A stretch of DNA of 64,000 nt from Arthrobacter sp. (GCF_031179985.1 NZ_JAPSHJ010000011.1:43207-107206), one strand, 5' to 3'; positions 30,345 to 40,073 are shown, counted from the first letter of the stretch. Notes: generated from the letters alone by a model not told the origin. Numbers and translations are program-made.

Positions 30345-30379
30345 ACCGGGCAGGAAGGGCGCGCCCCTTCCTGCCCGGT
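30345..30379. terminator. Strong hairpin after the tipA-like gene
   Basis: ACCGGGCAGGAAGGG-CGCGC-CCCTTCCTGCCCGGT, 15-bp perfect stem. Confidence 0.7.
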
Positions 30380-30457
30380 CATCCGACCGTGCCTTCTTGT
30401 CTCCGAGCCTCGTTTTTGTTTCCGTGCGTTGTCAGGGCCGCGAATAGACTTGCACCC

Positions 30458-32119
30458 GTGACCGAACCAACTGCCCTTTCGCCCGTATCGTTCATTTCCG
30501 GAAATACGTCGGATGCTCCGCGCAGCGATATGCCTGGCCTTCTTGAGGCACTTGCAGCCGACCTGCAAAGCCTCGGCTACACCGTGGATGGTGTAGCCCG
30601 CTTACTGGGCGAATCAGCCTCGGAGGCGCTGAACAGGGACCAGCTCATCCCCGCTTTGATAGCCACCGAATCCGCCGCCGAGGGTGAGCATGCAACAGCC
30701 ACGCTGGCCGCCGTCGTCCGTTTATTTCTCCTGGCCCAGCCGCAGCAGCCGGCAACGCTCGACGCCGCGTTCCCCACTCTCCGGACGGAAGGTCTCGTGA
30801 CGCTGGGATTGGTCCAACACGGCGACGTCGGCGTGAACGCAATGGTGGATCTGCGGCCGTACGGTTGGGAGGGCGGTGCGGAGGTTTCCGTCGGGCATGC
30901 CGGCGTTGATACCCACGATGTGGAACTGTGGGTGGCGAGCGATCTTGCCGCCCACCAGCGGCCCGGAGTGCTGCGCCACGATCACGTGCTTGGTATCGGC
31001 CAGGCGTCTACCACGTTGGTTCAGGCAACCATCCGTCGTCCCGTTTCCCGCGCTCTGGACCTCGGGACCGGCTGTGGAATTCAAACCTTCCATTTGCTGC
31101 AGCATGTCAGGCACGTCACGGCAACTGACATTTCCGTGCGGGCGCTCGCTTTTACCCGCTTCAACCTGCTGCTCAACGCCGGGCCGCTGCACATTAATCC
31201 GTTGAACCTGGATGAGCGCGTGACGCTGCGGCTGGGATCCCTGCTGGAACCTGTGGCGGGCGAGGAGTTTGACCTGGTGGTCTCCAACCCGCCCTTCGTT
31301 ATCACGCCCCGGAGTCTGGACCTCTCGGCGCCCAACCAGTTCACCTACCGGGATGGCGGACTTCCCGGTGACCAGATTGTGTCATCGCTGATCCGAGGGT
31401 TGCCAAAAATCCTGGCGCCTGGAGGAACAGCGCAGATGCTGGGTAACTGGGAAATCACGGCGGGTACGTCCTGGGAGGAGAGGCCGCAGAGCTGGGTCAG
31501 CCCGGACACTGATGTGTGGATGATCCAGCGTGAGCAGTTGGGACCAGATCAGTACGCGGAAACCTGGCTTCGCGATGCCTCCGAAAGCCGGGACCGCAGG
31601 AGGTACCAGGAGGCCTACTCTGCTTATCTGGAGGACTTTGCGTCCCGCGATGTGTCCGGAATTGGTTTCGGCATGGTGTGGCTGCGTCGGCCGGCGGGAG
31701 AGGCCGGCAGGGCGATCGAACGGTTCGAGGAGATCACTTACCCGATAGAACAGCCCGTCGGTCCCCACCTTGGCTCCGCCGTCGAACGCTCCGACTGGCT
31801 GGTTGCCCATGACCTTGCCGCTGCCCATCTTGTGGTGGCTGACGACGTGACCGAAGAACGGCACCAGCGTCCGGGGGCAGAGCACCCGGGGGTGATCCTG
31901 CTTCGCCAAGGAGCCGGGCTCCGGCGCACTAATTTACTGAGTACGGAGTTGGCCGGGTTTGTTTCGGCATGCGACGGTGACCTCAGTGTGGAACAGATTA
32001 TCGGGGCATTGATTGCCTTGCTGGGCGGGGAAGACGGATTCGACGCCGGGACCTTCCGAAGCACGCTCCTGGCCGAAGTGGGCAACCTCGTCCGGGACGG
32101 ATTCCTCCTGCCCGCCTGA
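30458..32119 (+). CDS. Class I SAM-dependent methyltransferase (N5-glutamine methyltransferase-like)
   Basis: SAM motif ALDLGTGCGIQTFHL and catalytic NPPF; located just upstream of topA. Confidence 0.85.
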   Translation: MTEPTALSPVSFISGNTSDAPRSDMPGLLEALAADLQSLGYTVDGVARLLGESASEALNRDQLIPALIATESAAEGEHATATLAAVVRLFLLAQPQQPATLDAAFPTLRTEGLVTLGLVQHGDVGVNAMVDLRPYGWEGGAEVSVGHAGVDTHDVELWVASDLAAHQRPGVLRHDHVLGIGQASTTLVQATIRRPVSRALDLGTGCGIQTFHLLQHVRHVTATDISVRALAFTRFNLLLNAGPLHINPLNLDERVTLRLGSLLEPVAGEEFDLVVSNPPFVITPRSLDLSAPNQFTYRDGGLPGDQIVSSLIRGLPKILAPGGTAQMLGNWEITAGTSWEERPQSWVSPDTDVWMIQREQLGPDQYAETWLRDASESRDRRRYQEAYSAYLEDFASRDVSGIGFGMVWLRRPAGEAGRAIERFEEITYPIEQPVGPHLGSAVERSDWLVAHDLAAAHLVVADDVTEERHQRPGAEHPGVILLRQGAGLRRTNLLSTELAGFVSACDGDLSVEQIIGALIALLGGEDGFDAGTFRSTLLAEVGNLVRDGFLLPA

Positions 32120-32178
32120 CAAGCGGGAGATATCAAACGGTTATTTCAGGGTTAGGTGCTGCTGGATAGACTGGAGCA

Positions 32179-32832
32179 GTGAATACACCAGCGTTGGGGT
32201 CCGAACTTGCGGCTCAGGCCGGCAGTGAGAAGGTGGAAATCACCGACCCCAAGGCCATCCGCGCACTTGCCCACGCCGCCCGGCTTGAGGTGATCTCCGA
32301 ACTGTATTCCACCCAGGTGAGCCGGACAGCAACTGAGCTTGCAGGCCAGACCGGGCTGACGCCAAGCGCCATGAGCTACCACCTGCGCGCCCTCCAGAAG
32401 TGGGGGATAGTGGTGCCCGCGGAGACGGCCGGAGACGCCAGGGAAAGACGATGGCGGGCAGCCGGAAGCGATGTCACGATCAACTCGGGCGGCAGCCTGG
32501 CCCATCCGGAGTTCGCAGTTCTCGACCTGGAACTCGATGCCTTTCGCCGCCGGGCAACCGCCTACGCGAAGTCCAAGGTGGAGTCCACGCAGTCCCAGCC
32601 CCAGCCTGAGGATCCGCCAGCAGGCATCGAGGGCCCGGCGGCCCCCACCTCTGTGGTTCTGGCCAGCAATCTTCTGTACCTGACCGTGGAGCAGCGGAGG
32701 GAGCTGAATGGCAGGATCCTTGAATTACTGAGGGACTATGAGTTGAAGGATCCGGGCCTCATCCCCGAACAGGCGGAGCGGATAGCTACGCTGTGGTCCA
32801 TGATTCCTGATGACCGCCCGCGTGCCACCTGA
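32179..32832 (+). CDS. ArsR-like winged-helix transcriptional regulator
   Basis: ALAHAARLEVISELYSTQVSRTATELAGQTGLTPSAMSYHLRALQKWGIV. Confidence 0.87.
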   Translation: MNTPALGSELAAQAGSEKVEITDPKAIRALAHAARLEVISELYSTQVSRTATELAGQTGLTPSAMSYHLRALQKWGIVVPAETAGDARERRWRAAGSDVTINSGGSLAHPEFAVLDLELDAFRRRATAYAKSKVESTQSQPQPEDPPAGIEGPAAPTSVVLASNLLYLTVEQRRELNGRILELLRDYELKDPGLIPEQAERIATLWSMIPDDRPRAT

Positions 32833-33011
32833 TGCTCTCCTTCGCGGCCACCCAGGGCGAAGACCGGGGTTGACTGAGTCGAATAACGCCTTCCCATTCA
32901 GCGGTTTTTGCCGTGCGTTTTCCACATGAATGCGCATCATTCCGGAAAATATGGTGAACTAGGCCAATATGGGCTCATCTGCCCGAGCAAATCTTTTTCT
33001 GTAGGAGCACC

Positions 33012-35738
33012 GTGCCAAGCAAGGCCAAAACCGGCAAGAAACTCGTCATTGTGGAGTCTCCTGCCAAGAGCAAGACCATCGCCAAGTACCTCGGCGAGGG
33101 CTTCATCGTGGAGGCCTCCATCGGTCACATCCGTGACTTGCCGCAGCCTTCAGAGCTCCCCGCGGAACTCAAGAAGACCTCCGTGGGCAAGTTCGCCGTC
33201 GACATCGAAAATGGCTTCAAGCCGTACTACGTGGTGTCCCCCGACAAGAAGAAAAAAGTCGCCGAACTCAAGGCCCAGCTCAAGGACGCCGACGCCCTTT
33301 ATCTCGCAACCGATGGGGACCGGGAGGGTGAGGCCATTGCCTGGCACCTCCTGGAAGTGCTCAAACCCAAGGTTCCCGTATACCGGATGACCTTTGGAGA
33401 AATCACCAAGGAAGCTATCCACCGAGCCATGGACAACCTGCGCGACGTCGACACCGCTCTGGTTGATGCCCAGGAAACCCGCCGAGTCCTTGACCGCCTG
33501 TACGGCTACGAGATTTCCCCTGTGCTGTGGCGCAAAGTGGCCCGAGGACTCTCGGCCGGCCGCGTGCAGTCAGTTGTCACCCGAATGGTGGTGGACCGTG
33601 AACGGGAACGCATGGCGTTCAAGGCAGCCTCCTACTGGGACCTGACCGGACAGTTCGGCGCAGGCACCGGTTCCTTCAAGGCCAAGCTGGCCTCCGTTGA
33701 TGGTGCCAAGGTGGCCAGCGGCCGTGACTTCAACGACGACGGCGAACTTACGTCCCGCAATGCAGCGCACCTCAACGAGGAGCTTGCGACGTCCCTGGCA
33801 GCAGCGCTGCAGGATGCCGACTTCCGGGTCAGGTCCGTTGACACCAAGCCGTACACGCGGCGTCCCGCCGCTCCGTTTACCACTTCGACATTGCAGCAGG
33901 AAGCCGGACGAAAGTTGCGGTTCTCCTCCAAGAGCACCATGCAGGTAGCCCAGCGCCTGTATGAAAACGGCTACATCACTTATATGCGTACGGACTCCTC
34001 CGCACTGAGCAACGAGGCCGTGACTGCTGCCCGCCGGCAGGCTTCAGAGCTCTACGGTCCGGAATACATTCCGCAATCACCCCGGGTCTACAGCGGCAAG
34101 GCAGCAAATGCCCAGGAAGCCCACGAGGCCATCAGGCCCGCCGGTGACTCCTTCCGCACACCGGCGCAGGTTGCCAAGCAGTTGTCCGGCGACGAGTTCC
34201 GCCTCTACGAGCTCATCTGGAAGCGCACCGTCGCTTCCCAGATGGCCGATGCCAAGGGTTCAACCGCCACGATCCGCCTCGGTGCTGTGGCATCGGATGG
34301 CCGGGACGCAGAATTTTCCGCATCCGGAACGGTCATCACCTTCCCCGGCTTCCTCGCCGCCTATGAAGAAGGCAAGGACGAGAGCCGTGGGGATGACGAA
34401 TCCGACGAAGCGCGCCGGTTGCCGAACGTGGCCAAGGACGATTCCCTCACCGCGACGGACCTCGTCGCCGTCGGGCATGAGACTTCGCCCCCGCCGCGCT
34501 ACACGGAAGCGTCCCTGACCGCAGAGCTGGAGAAGAAGGGCATCGGCCGCCCGTCCACCTATGCCTCCACCATCTCCACCATCCAGGACCGGGGATACGT
34601 CCGGAAACAGGGCTCGGCCCTGGTACCCAGCTGGATCGCCTTCTCGGTCATCCGGCTGCTGGAGCAGCATTTCACGGACTATGTGGACTACGAGTTCACG
34701 GCTGACATGGAAGGCGACCTGGATAAGATCGCCAACGGACAAACTGTTGGTTCCGCCTGGTTGAAGCACTTCTACTACGGTGAAGACTCCGATCCCGGAC
34801 TGTTGAGCATCGTGAACAACCTCGGCGAAATTGATGCCAGGGAGATCAACTCGGTGCCGATTGCTGAGGGCATCACCCTGCGCGTGGGCAAGTTCGGCCC
34901 GTACCTGGAGAGCTCCATACCCACCGTGGATCCGAAGACCGGCGAAGTGGTTGAGTCCGCGCGCGCCAACGTTCCCGAGGACCTTGCGCCCGATGAGCTC
35001 ACTGCCTCGAAGGCTGTTGAGCTGATGGAGACCGCCGCTCCCGAGGAGCGCGTGCTGGGTGCTGATCCGCACACGGGCCACACCGTCGTCGCCAAGAACG
35101 GCCGCTATGGCGCTTACGTCACCGAGATCATTCCTGAGATGACGGATGAGCAATTGGCCAACCAGCCCGTTGAGTACTACAAGAACGGGAAGCCGAAGCC
35201 GGCGAAGAAGCCTGTAAAGGCCAAGCCGCGCACCGGCTCGCTGTTCAGCTCCATGAGCGTTGACACCATCACGTTGGATGAGGCCCTTCAGCTCATGAGC
35301 CTGCCGCGTGTGCTGGGGGAGGACGCCGAGGGGAACGTCATCACGGTGCAGAACGGCCGCTTTGGTCCTTACCTGAAAAAGGGAACGGACTCGCGCTCCA
35401 TCGGCTCCGAAGAGGAAATCTTCACCATCACGCTGGAACAAGCACTGGAGATCTACTCCCAGCCGAAGCAGCGCGGGGCACGGGCCGCAGTTCCACCCCT
35501 GGCCGAATTCGGGCCGGACCCCGTGTCTGAAAAGAACATCGTGGTTAAGGAAGGCCGCTTTGGGCCCTACATCACCGACGGCGTCACCAACATCACCGTG
35601 CCTCGGACCACCTCGCTCGAGGAGCTGACACGGGAACGCGCCGTCGAACTTCTTGCTGAAAAGCGCGCCAAGGGACCAGTGAAGCGCACCTCTACCGCCC
35701 GGAAGGCTCCGGCGCGGAAGGCAGCCGCGAAAAAGTAA
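33012..35738 (+). CDS. topA: DNA topoisomerase I
   Basis: Toprim VIVESPAKSKTIAKYL, active site YITYMRTDS, C-terminal Lys-rich tail. Confidence 0.98.
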   Translation: MPSKAKTGKKLVIVESPAKSKTIAKYLGEGFIVEASIGHIRDLPQPSELPAELKKTSVGKFAVDIENGFKPYYVVSPDKKKKVAELKAQLKDADALYLATDGDREGEAIAWHLLEVLKPKVPVYRMTFGEITKEAIHRAMDNLRDVDTALVDAQETRRVLDRLYGYEISPVLWRKVARGLSAGRVQSVVTRMVVDRERERMAFKAASYWDLTGQFGAGTGSFKAKLASVDGAKVASGRDFNDDGELTSRNAAHLNEELATSLAAALQDADFRVRSVDTKPYTRRPAAPFTTSTLQQEAGRKLRFSSKSTMQVAQRLYENGYITYMRTDSSALSNEAVTAARRQASELYGPEYIPQSPRVYSGKAANAQEAHEAIRPAGDSFRTPAQVAKQLSGDEFRLYELIWKRTVASQMADAKGSTATIRLGAVASDGRDAEFSASGTVITFPGFLAAYEEGKDESRGDDESDEARRLPNVAKDDSLTATDLVAVGHETSPPPRYTEASLTAELEKKGIGRPSTYASTISTIQDRGYVRKQGSALVPSWIAFSVIRLLEQHFTDYVDYEFTADMEGDLDKIANGQTVGSAWLKHFYYGEDSDPGLLSIVNNLGEIDAREINSVPIAEGITLRVGKFGPYLESSIPTVDPKTGEVVESARANVPEDLAPDELTASKAVELMETAAPEERVLGADPHTGHTVVAKNGRYGAYVTEIIPEMTDEQLANQPVEYYKNGKPKPAKKPVKAKPRTGSLFSSMSVDTITLDEALQLMSLPRVLGEDAEGNVITVQNGRFGPYLKKGTDSRSIGSEEEIFTITLEQALEIYSQPKQRGARAAVPPLAEFGPDPVSEKNIVVKEGRFGPYITDGVTNITVPRTTSLEELTRERAVELLAEKRAKGPVKRTSTARKAPARKAAAKK

Positions 35739-35756
35739 CCTTTGCAGCCGAGTTCG

Positions 35757-35808
35757 CCGGAAACGTGCGGGTTCGCCGGAAACTACCGGCGAACCCGCAC
35801 GTTTCCGG
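35757..35808. terminator. topA terminator-like hairpin: 23-bp perfect stem, 6-nt loop, T-tract
   Basis: CCGGAAACGTGCGGGTTCGCCGG-AAACTA-CCGGCGAACCCGCACGTTTCCGG followed by CTTTTTCC. Confidence 0.9.
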
Positions 35809-35864
35809 CTTTTTCCTGCAACTTCGACGTTTGGAAAGCTCCGCCTCCAACCGGGAGCTGCCAG

Positions 35865-36658
35865 CTAAGACGATCGCGCCTCGGCAACTGTCTCCGGTTT
35901 CCGGAAAAGCTGAAATGCCGGCCGGTAAATGAACAGTCCGTAGAGGGACACGCAGGAGATCGCGAACGCTATGAGCGGCAAGGTCTGCTCTTTCATAAGC
36001 ACGACGATGGACCCGTGCAGGAGAAGTCCCAGCCCGATGGCGACCCTCCTGGAAGGCCGGAACCAAAGCCCAAGAGCCAAAACGAGTTCAACCCCGATAG
36101 TGCCGACTGACATAAGAGCGAACATCCAGCCCGGCAGCGGCGCCCAGACCCATTGCGACAATGCCCAGCCGGACATAAAGGGGAGGTTTATCTTGCTGAT
36201 GGCAGCGAAGAAGTAACAGACCGAGAGCTGGGCCATCATGAGCAACTGTGGCCACCACGGAACAGTGCCCCCGTGCCGCGAAACTGACCATGCGGCATCG
36301 GATCGTGCGAAGACCAGATACGCCACGAGGAGGTCGCAAGGAAACGGTGACTGCTGTAGGTCTGCTGATCCCAAAGGAACACGAGGACATTCAAGAGTGT
36401 GGAGACAACGGCTGCGCTTGCCGTACGCCATCCGATGGTGAGGGCAATCCCGGCGAGAACGGCGAGGAGGAGGTAAGCGGAGGCTGCCGGCACCGTCGGG
36501 GGAGGTATGAGCGTGTGGACGGGCATCGCCAGCTTGCCGCCTGCGATCTCTGTCAGGAGCGTGGACATTTCGGCGGCGTTAAAAACCGTGGCTATGCCTA
36601 AGCCAATACGGGCTACTGCTATGGGCCGGCCATCAGCCTGAATATCCGTCAGTCGCAT
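35865..36658 (-). pseudogene. HTTM-domain (vitamin K-dependent gamma-carboxylase-like) membrane protein, frameshifted
   Basis: N-terminal half (MRLTDIQADGRPIAVARIGLG...WDQQTYSSHRFLAT) and C-terminal half (DLLVAYLVFARSDAAWSVSR...) lie in two frames; transition near 36330-36346. Confidence 0.75.
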
Positions 36659-37005
36659 CGAACAGTTCTCTGCCGCCCCGACTGTTCCACTGTGACTTGC
36701 GCCACGGAAGGAGTGGCCGCGCACATCCGCTCTGGTAGTGAAGTTGTCCAATCCAGGTCCGGTCTGGGAGTGCCTGCAACTTCAGCACTTACATTGAGCA
36801 GTATCTCCTGGCCTCGGTCATCAACACCCGTCACTCTGAGGCCACCCAGGCCTGAGTACATTTGGAATCCGAAACGGGACGGAGGTGACAGGGAAGCGAT
36901 GGACGGAACTGCGATCTGCAGCAGGACCACGCCAGCGATTGCGTAACCACCGAAGGCCCGAAAACTCCGGCCCCTGAATATTCCCCCCGTAAGCATGGAA
37001 AGCAT
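36649..37005 (-). CDS. Small membrane-anchored protein paired with the HTTM gene
   Basis: N-terminal TM, FGFQMYSGLGGLRV...; its 3' end overlaps the HTTM start. Confidence 0.6.
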   Translation of the reverse strand: MLSMLTGGIFRGRSFRAFGGYAIAGVVLLQIAVPSIASLSPPSRFGFQMYSGLGGLRVTGVDDRGQEILLNVSAEVAGTPRPDLDWTTSLPERMCAATPSVAQVTVEQSGRQRTVRCD

Positions 37006-37142
37006 GATACGGGCAATCCCGGAGTGAAATACAGGGTCACGGGCTCCCGATGCTGTACCGATGGTTGTCCCTGGGACAGGACATCGACCGGCTGGCCATC
37101 AGACGAATTGCGCGTCACTCGTCAACATGATCGAGTAGAGAC

Positions 37143-37589
37143 ATGACTGAACAGCCTGATCCTATGGATACCCGGCCGCTGAACGACCTTGAGGAGAAGC
37201 TGGCAAAGGGGGACCAGCCGGACGCAAGCCCGGTGGACGTCATCCTGTCCTTCCTGAACAACGAGGTCTACATCATCAGCGCAGACACAGTCGAAGGCCC
37301 CGATTCGCAGGTTGAGCCGCTGGTTCTGGCCAATGCGGAAGACCAGCCTGTTCTTGCTGTCTTCTCGCACCCCAGCAGGGTAAACGAGCAGTATCTTGCC
37401 GCAGCACCAAACATTCTCGGCACCCAGGGCGCTGCCATCATCGGCAATCTCGGCGACGAGCTGGGCATGGTGATCAACCCCGGCAGTGCCTTCGGCTTCG
37501 AGATCGATCCCGAAGGTGTGGCCAACATCCGCCGCGACTTCAAACGGGAAGACGAACCGACGGCGGAGGACCAGGCCGCGGAGGAGTAA
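37143..37589 (+). CDS. SseB family protein
   Basis: SseB-like pattern (YIISAD...LVLANAEDQPVLAVFSHPSRV...GMVINPGSAFGFEIDPEGV). Confidence 0.8.
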   Translation: MTEQPDPMDTRPLNDLEEKLAKGDQPDASPVDVILSFLNNEVYIISADTVEGPDSQVEPLVLANAEDQPVLAVFSHPSRVNEQYLAAAPNILGTQGAAIIGNLGDELGMVINPGSAFGFEIDPEGVANIRRDFKREDEPTAEDQAAEE

Positions 37590-37652
37590 GCGTCGAAGAC
37601 TTCGAAGGGACGCAGTTGGGTCTGCCGCCTGATCTCCGGCAATAATGGCAGA

Positions 37653-38681
37653 ATGCGTCTGGGCGTCCTCGATATCGGTTCCAATACTGTCCATCTACTC
37701 CTGGTGGATGCCCATGCGGGCGCCCGGCCGGTACCTTTTGCCTCCCATAAGCGGCCACTGTCCCTCGTGCAGTTCCTCGATGGGGAGGGCAACATCAACG
37801 AGGACGGCCAGCATGAACTGATTGAGTTCGTTCTGGAAGCCTGGGAATTCGCTGCCAAGCACAGGGCCGAAGACCTGCTGGCTTTTTGTACCTCCGCTAT
37901 CCGTGAAGCCACCAATGGCGCCGAGGTCCTGGCCCGGGTGAAGCATGAAACCACCGTGACGCTGCAGGAACTTACCGGCAGCGAGGAAGCGTCCATGACC
38001 TTCTTTGCCGTCCGGCGCTGGTACGGATGGGGCGCCGGGCCAATCCTCGATCTGGACATCGGAGGCGGCTCCTTCGAAATGGCCATCGGGCATGACGAAC
38101 TTCCCGAGCTGGCCTTGTCAGTCCCCCTGGGCGCGAGCCGCCTTACCCGTGATTGGCTGCACGAGGATCCCCCCACAGCGAAGAGCGTCAAGGAGCTGCG
38201 CCGGTACATACGCTCGACGCTGAAGCCAGCCGTCAGGAGCTTCGAAGCCCTCGGCAGGGCCAATCGGGTGGCGGGTACGTCCAAAACCTTCCGGTCCCTG
38301 GCACGAATCGCCGGGGCAGCGCCCAGTGGTGCCGGGCCCTATGTTAAACGTGAGCTTTTCGCGGCTGACCTAGGTTTGTGGGCGCAACGGATCTCGGCCA
38401 TGAAGGTGGAGGACCGCCTGCACCTGCCCGGTGTTTCGGAGGCCCGCGCGCCGCAATTGCTTGCTGGTGCGCTTGTAGCGGAGGCTGCCCTGGAGCTTTT
38501 CGAGTTCCCCAGCATGGAGATCTGCCCTTGGGCTTTGCGGGAGGGCCTTATCCTTCGCCGGCTGGATCAATTGGTCATGGACGGCCCCCTTGGGCCCGCC
38601 CCGCACGTGGAAGCCAGGCAGGCGGTGTCCGCTACGATGGCCGCTTCCACGGTGCCCGCCAGCAGCCGGGCCGGGGGCTAG
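37653..38681 (+). CDS. Ppx/GppA family exopolyphosphatase/phosphatase
   Basis: DIGSNTVHLLLVD and DIGGGSFEMAIG phosphate-binding loops. Confidence 0.93.
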   Translation: MRLGVLDIGSNTVHLLLVDAHAGARPVPFASHKRPLSLVQFLDGEGNINEDGQHELIEFVLEAWEFAAKHRAEDLLAFCTSAIREATNGAEVLARVKHETTVTLQELTGSEEASMTFFAVRRWYGWGAGPILDLDIGGGSFEMAIGHDELPELALSVPLGASRLTRDWLHEDPPTAKSVKELRRYIRSTLKPAVRSFEALGRANRVAGTSKTFRSLARIAGAAPSGAGPYVKRELFAADLGLWAQRISAMKVEDRLHLPGVSEARAPQLLAGALVAEAALELFEFPSMEICPWALREGLILRRLDQLVMDGPLGPAPHVEARQAVSATMAASTVPASSRAGG

Positions 38682-39515
38682 ATGGAAGAGCTGTCGCAGG
38701 GAAAGGACACTGCCGTTCCGGTGGCGCTGTCCAGTGCTTCCGTCTATCCCTTGAGCGTTCATGATGCGTTCGCTGCTGCCCAGGAAGTGGGGTATGACGG
38801 CGTCGAGGTGATGGTGACCAATAACGCCACCAGCCAGAACGCCCACGCCCTTCTGGAGCTAAGCCACCGCTACCGGAAGCCGATTGTCTCCATCCACGCA
38901 CCCACGCTGCTTTTGACGCAGCAGGTGTGGGGCACGGCGTGGAACAAGATCGAGATGTCCTGCCGGATGGCCAGGGAAGTCGGCTGCGGTACGGTCGTTG
39001 TCCACCCGCCTTTCCGCTGGCAAGGAAACTACGCCGGAAAGTTTGTTGCGGGAATCCGCGAGCTCGCGGAAATGTACCAGGTCCGGATCGCCGTCGAAAA
39101 CATGTTCCCGTGGAGGGTACGCGGCCGGGAAGCGGTGGGCTATGCGCCCCATTGGGACCCACGGGACCAGGATTACGACGACGTCACTTGGGACTTCTCG
39201 CACGCCTCCACTGCCGGTTCCAACAGTCTTGATGCGATCAAGGGCCTCGGCCCCAGGCTTCGCCACGTGCATTTGTCGGATGGGCTGGGATCCAGGCGGG
39301 ACGGGCATCTGGTTCCGGGTACGGGCAACCAGCCCTGTGCAGAGGCACTGCAGTATCTTGCCGCCACCGGCTTTGATGGTGTGGTGGTGGCGGAGATTTC
39401 CACTCGCAGGGTTCGGACCGCCGGAGAACGGCAGCAGCGGCTTGAGCAGACGCTACGGTTTGCCCGCCAGCATCTGGGCCTTCCGCTGGTAGGAGCTTCC
39501 GACAAGGACTCGTAG
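38682..39515 (+). CDS. Sugar phosphate isomerase/epimerase (AP-endonuclease-2-like TIM barrel)
   Basis: VGYDGVEVMVTN, VVVHPPFRWQ, VAVENMFPW, HVHLSDG; Rv0498-like position after ppx. Confidence 0.88.
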   Translation: MEELSQGKDTAVPVALSSASVYPLSVHDAFAAAQEVGYDGVEVMVTNNATSQNAHALLELSHRYRKPIVSIHAPTLLLTQQVWGTAWNKIEMSCRMAREVGCGTVVVHPPFRWQGNYAGKFVAGIRELAEMYQVRIAVENMFPWRVRGREAVGYAPHWDPRDQDYDDVTWDFSHASTAGSNSLDAIKGLGPRLRHVHLSDGLGSRRDGHLVPGTGNQPCAEALQYLAATGFDGVVVAEISTRRVRTAGERQQRLEQTLRFARQHLGLPLVGASDKDS

Positions 39516-39550
39516 GCTCCCGTTGCAACGAGAGCCCCTTAACGAGAGAA

Positions 39551-39646
39551 GCGCCGGGTGGTTTCGCAGAAGAAGTTGGGGGAACGCTTCTACAACCACC
39601 CGGCGCGTTCGCCGGTTCGGGGGGAACCGGCTTCATCACTCGCACC
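39551..39646 (-). ncRNA. Candidate structured element 1 (two hairpins plus conserved GGTGCGAGTGATG 5' tag on minus strand)
   Basis: Hairpin A 39551-39563/39594-39606 (13 bp), inner AGAAG/CTTCT; hairpin B 39611-39618/39624-39631 (8 bp); conserved 13-mer 39634-39646. Confidence 0.5.
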
Positions 39647-39810
39647 TTTTCAGGCACTTATAAACCTACTTGCCCTTTTTGGAGGTTCGGGGAGATTTTC
39701 CTGTGAGTAGGCTGGGAATCGTAGTCGTCGGCACGCCCTTGAACCAAGCAGCACATTAACCGTCGTACTAAAGGGTTTAGGCCTGCCCAGGGACTGCTTT
39801 AAATGCGAAA

Positions 39811-39906
39811 GCACCGGCGATCCGCTGCAGGAAAATGGGGGGAAACCTGCTGCAGGATCACCGGTGCCAAGGCAAGCATCCCCATGCTTGCTGCATCACT
39901 CGCACC
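39811..39906 (-). ncRNA. Candidate structured element 2, homologous in architecture to element 1
   Basis: Hairpin A 39811-39823/39855-39867 (one mismatch), hairpin B 39872-39879/39884-39891 (8 bp perfect); identical 13-mer 39894-39906. Confidence 0.5.
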
Positions 39907-40073
39907 CTCAATGAGGTAGTTCCTACGTTAGGGGCCCACCTTGTGTAGAGCCTGCGCTCAAGGTGGGAATGAGCTGGGAATGCGGGTTTTATGTTGCGGT
40001 CATCATCCGGCTGCGTCCGGTCACGGCAGAGTAATCTCCTGCGTCCGTCCCGGCGAACTGCAATGATGGAGCA

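Noticed and set aside
39238-39657. Minus-strand ORF starting VRVMKPVPPEPAN through structured element 1
   Set aside because: Downstream portion is antisense to the isomerase gene, and the peptide after Met is not shared with element 2 (MQQAWGCLPWHR), so a coding explanation for the conserved 13-mer is weak.
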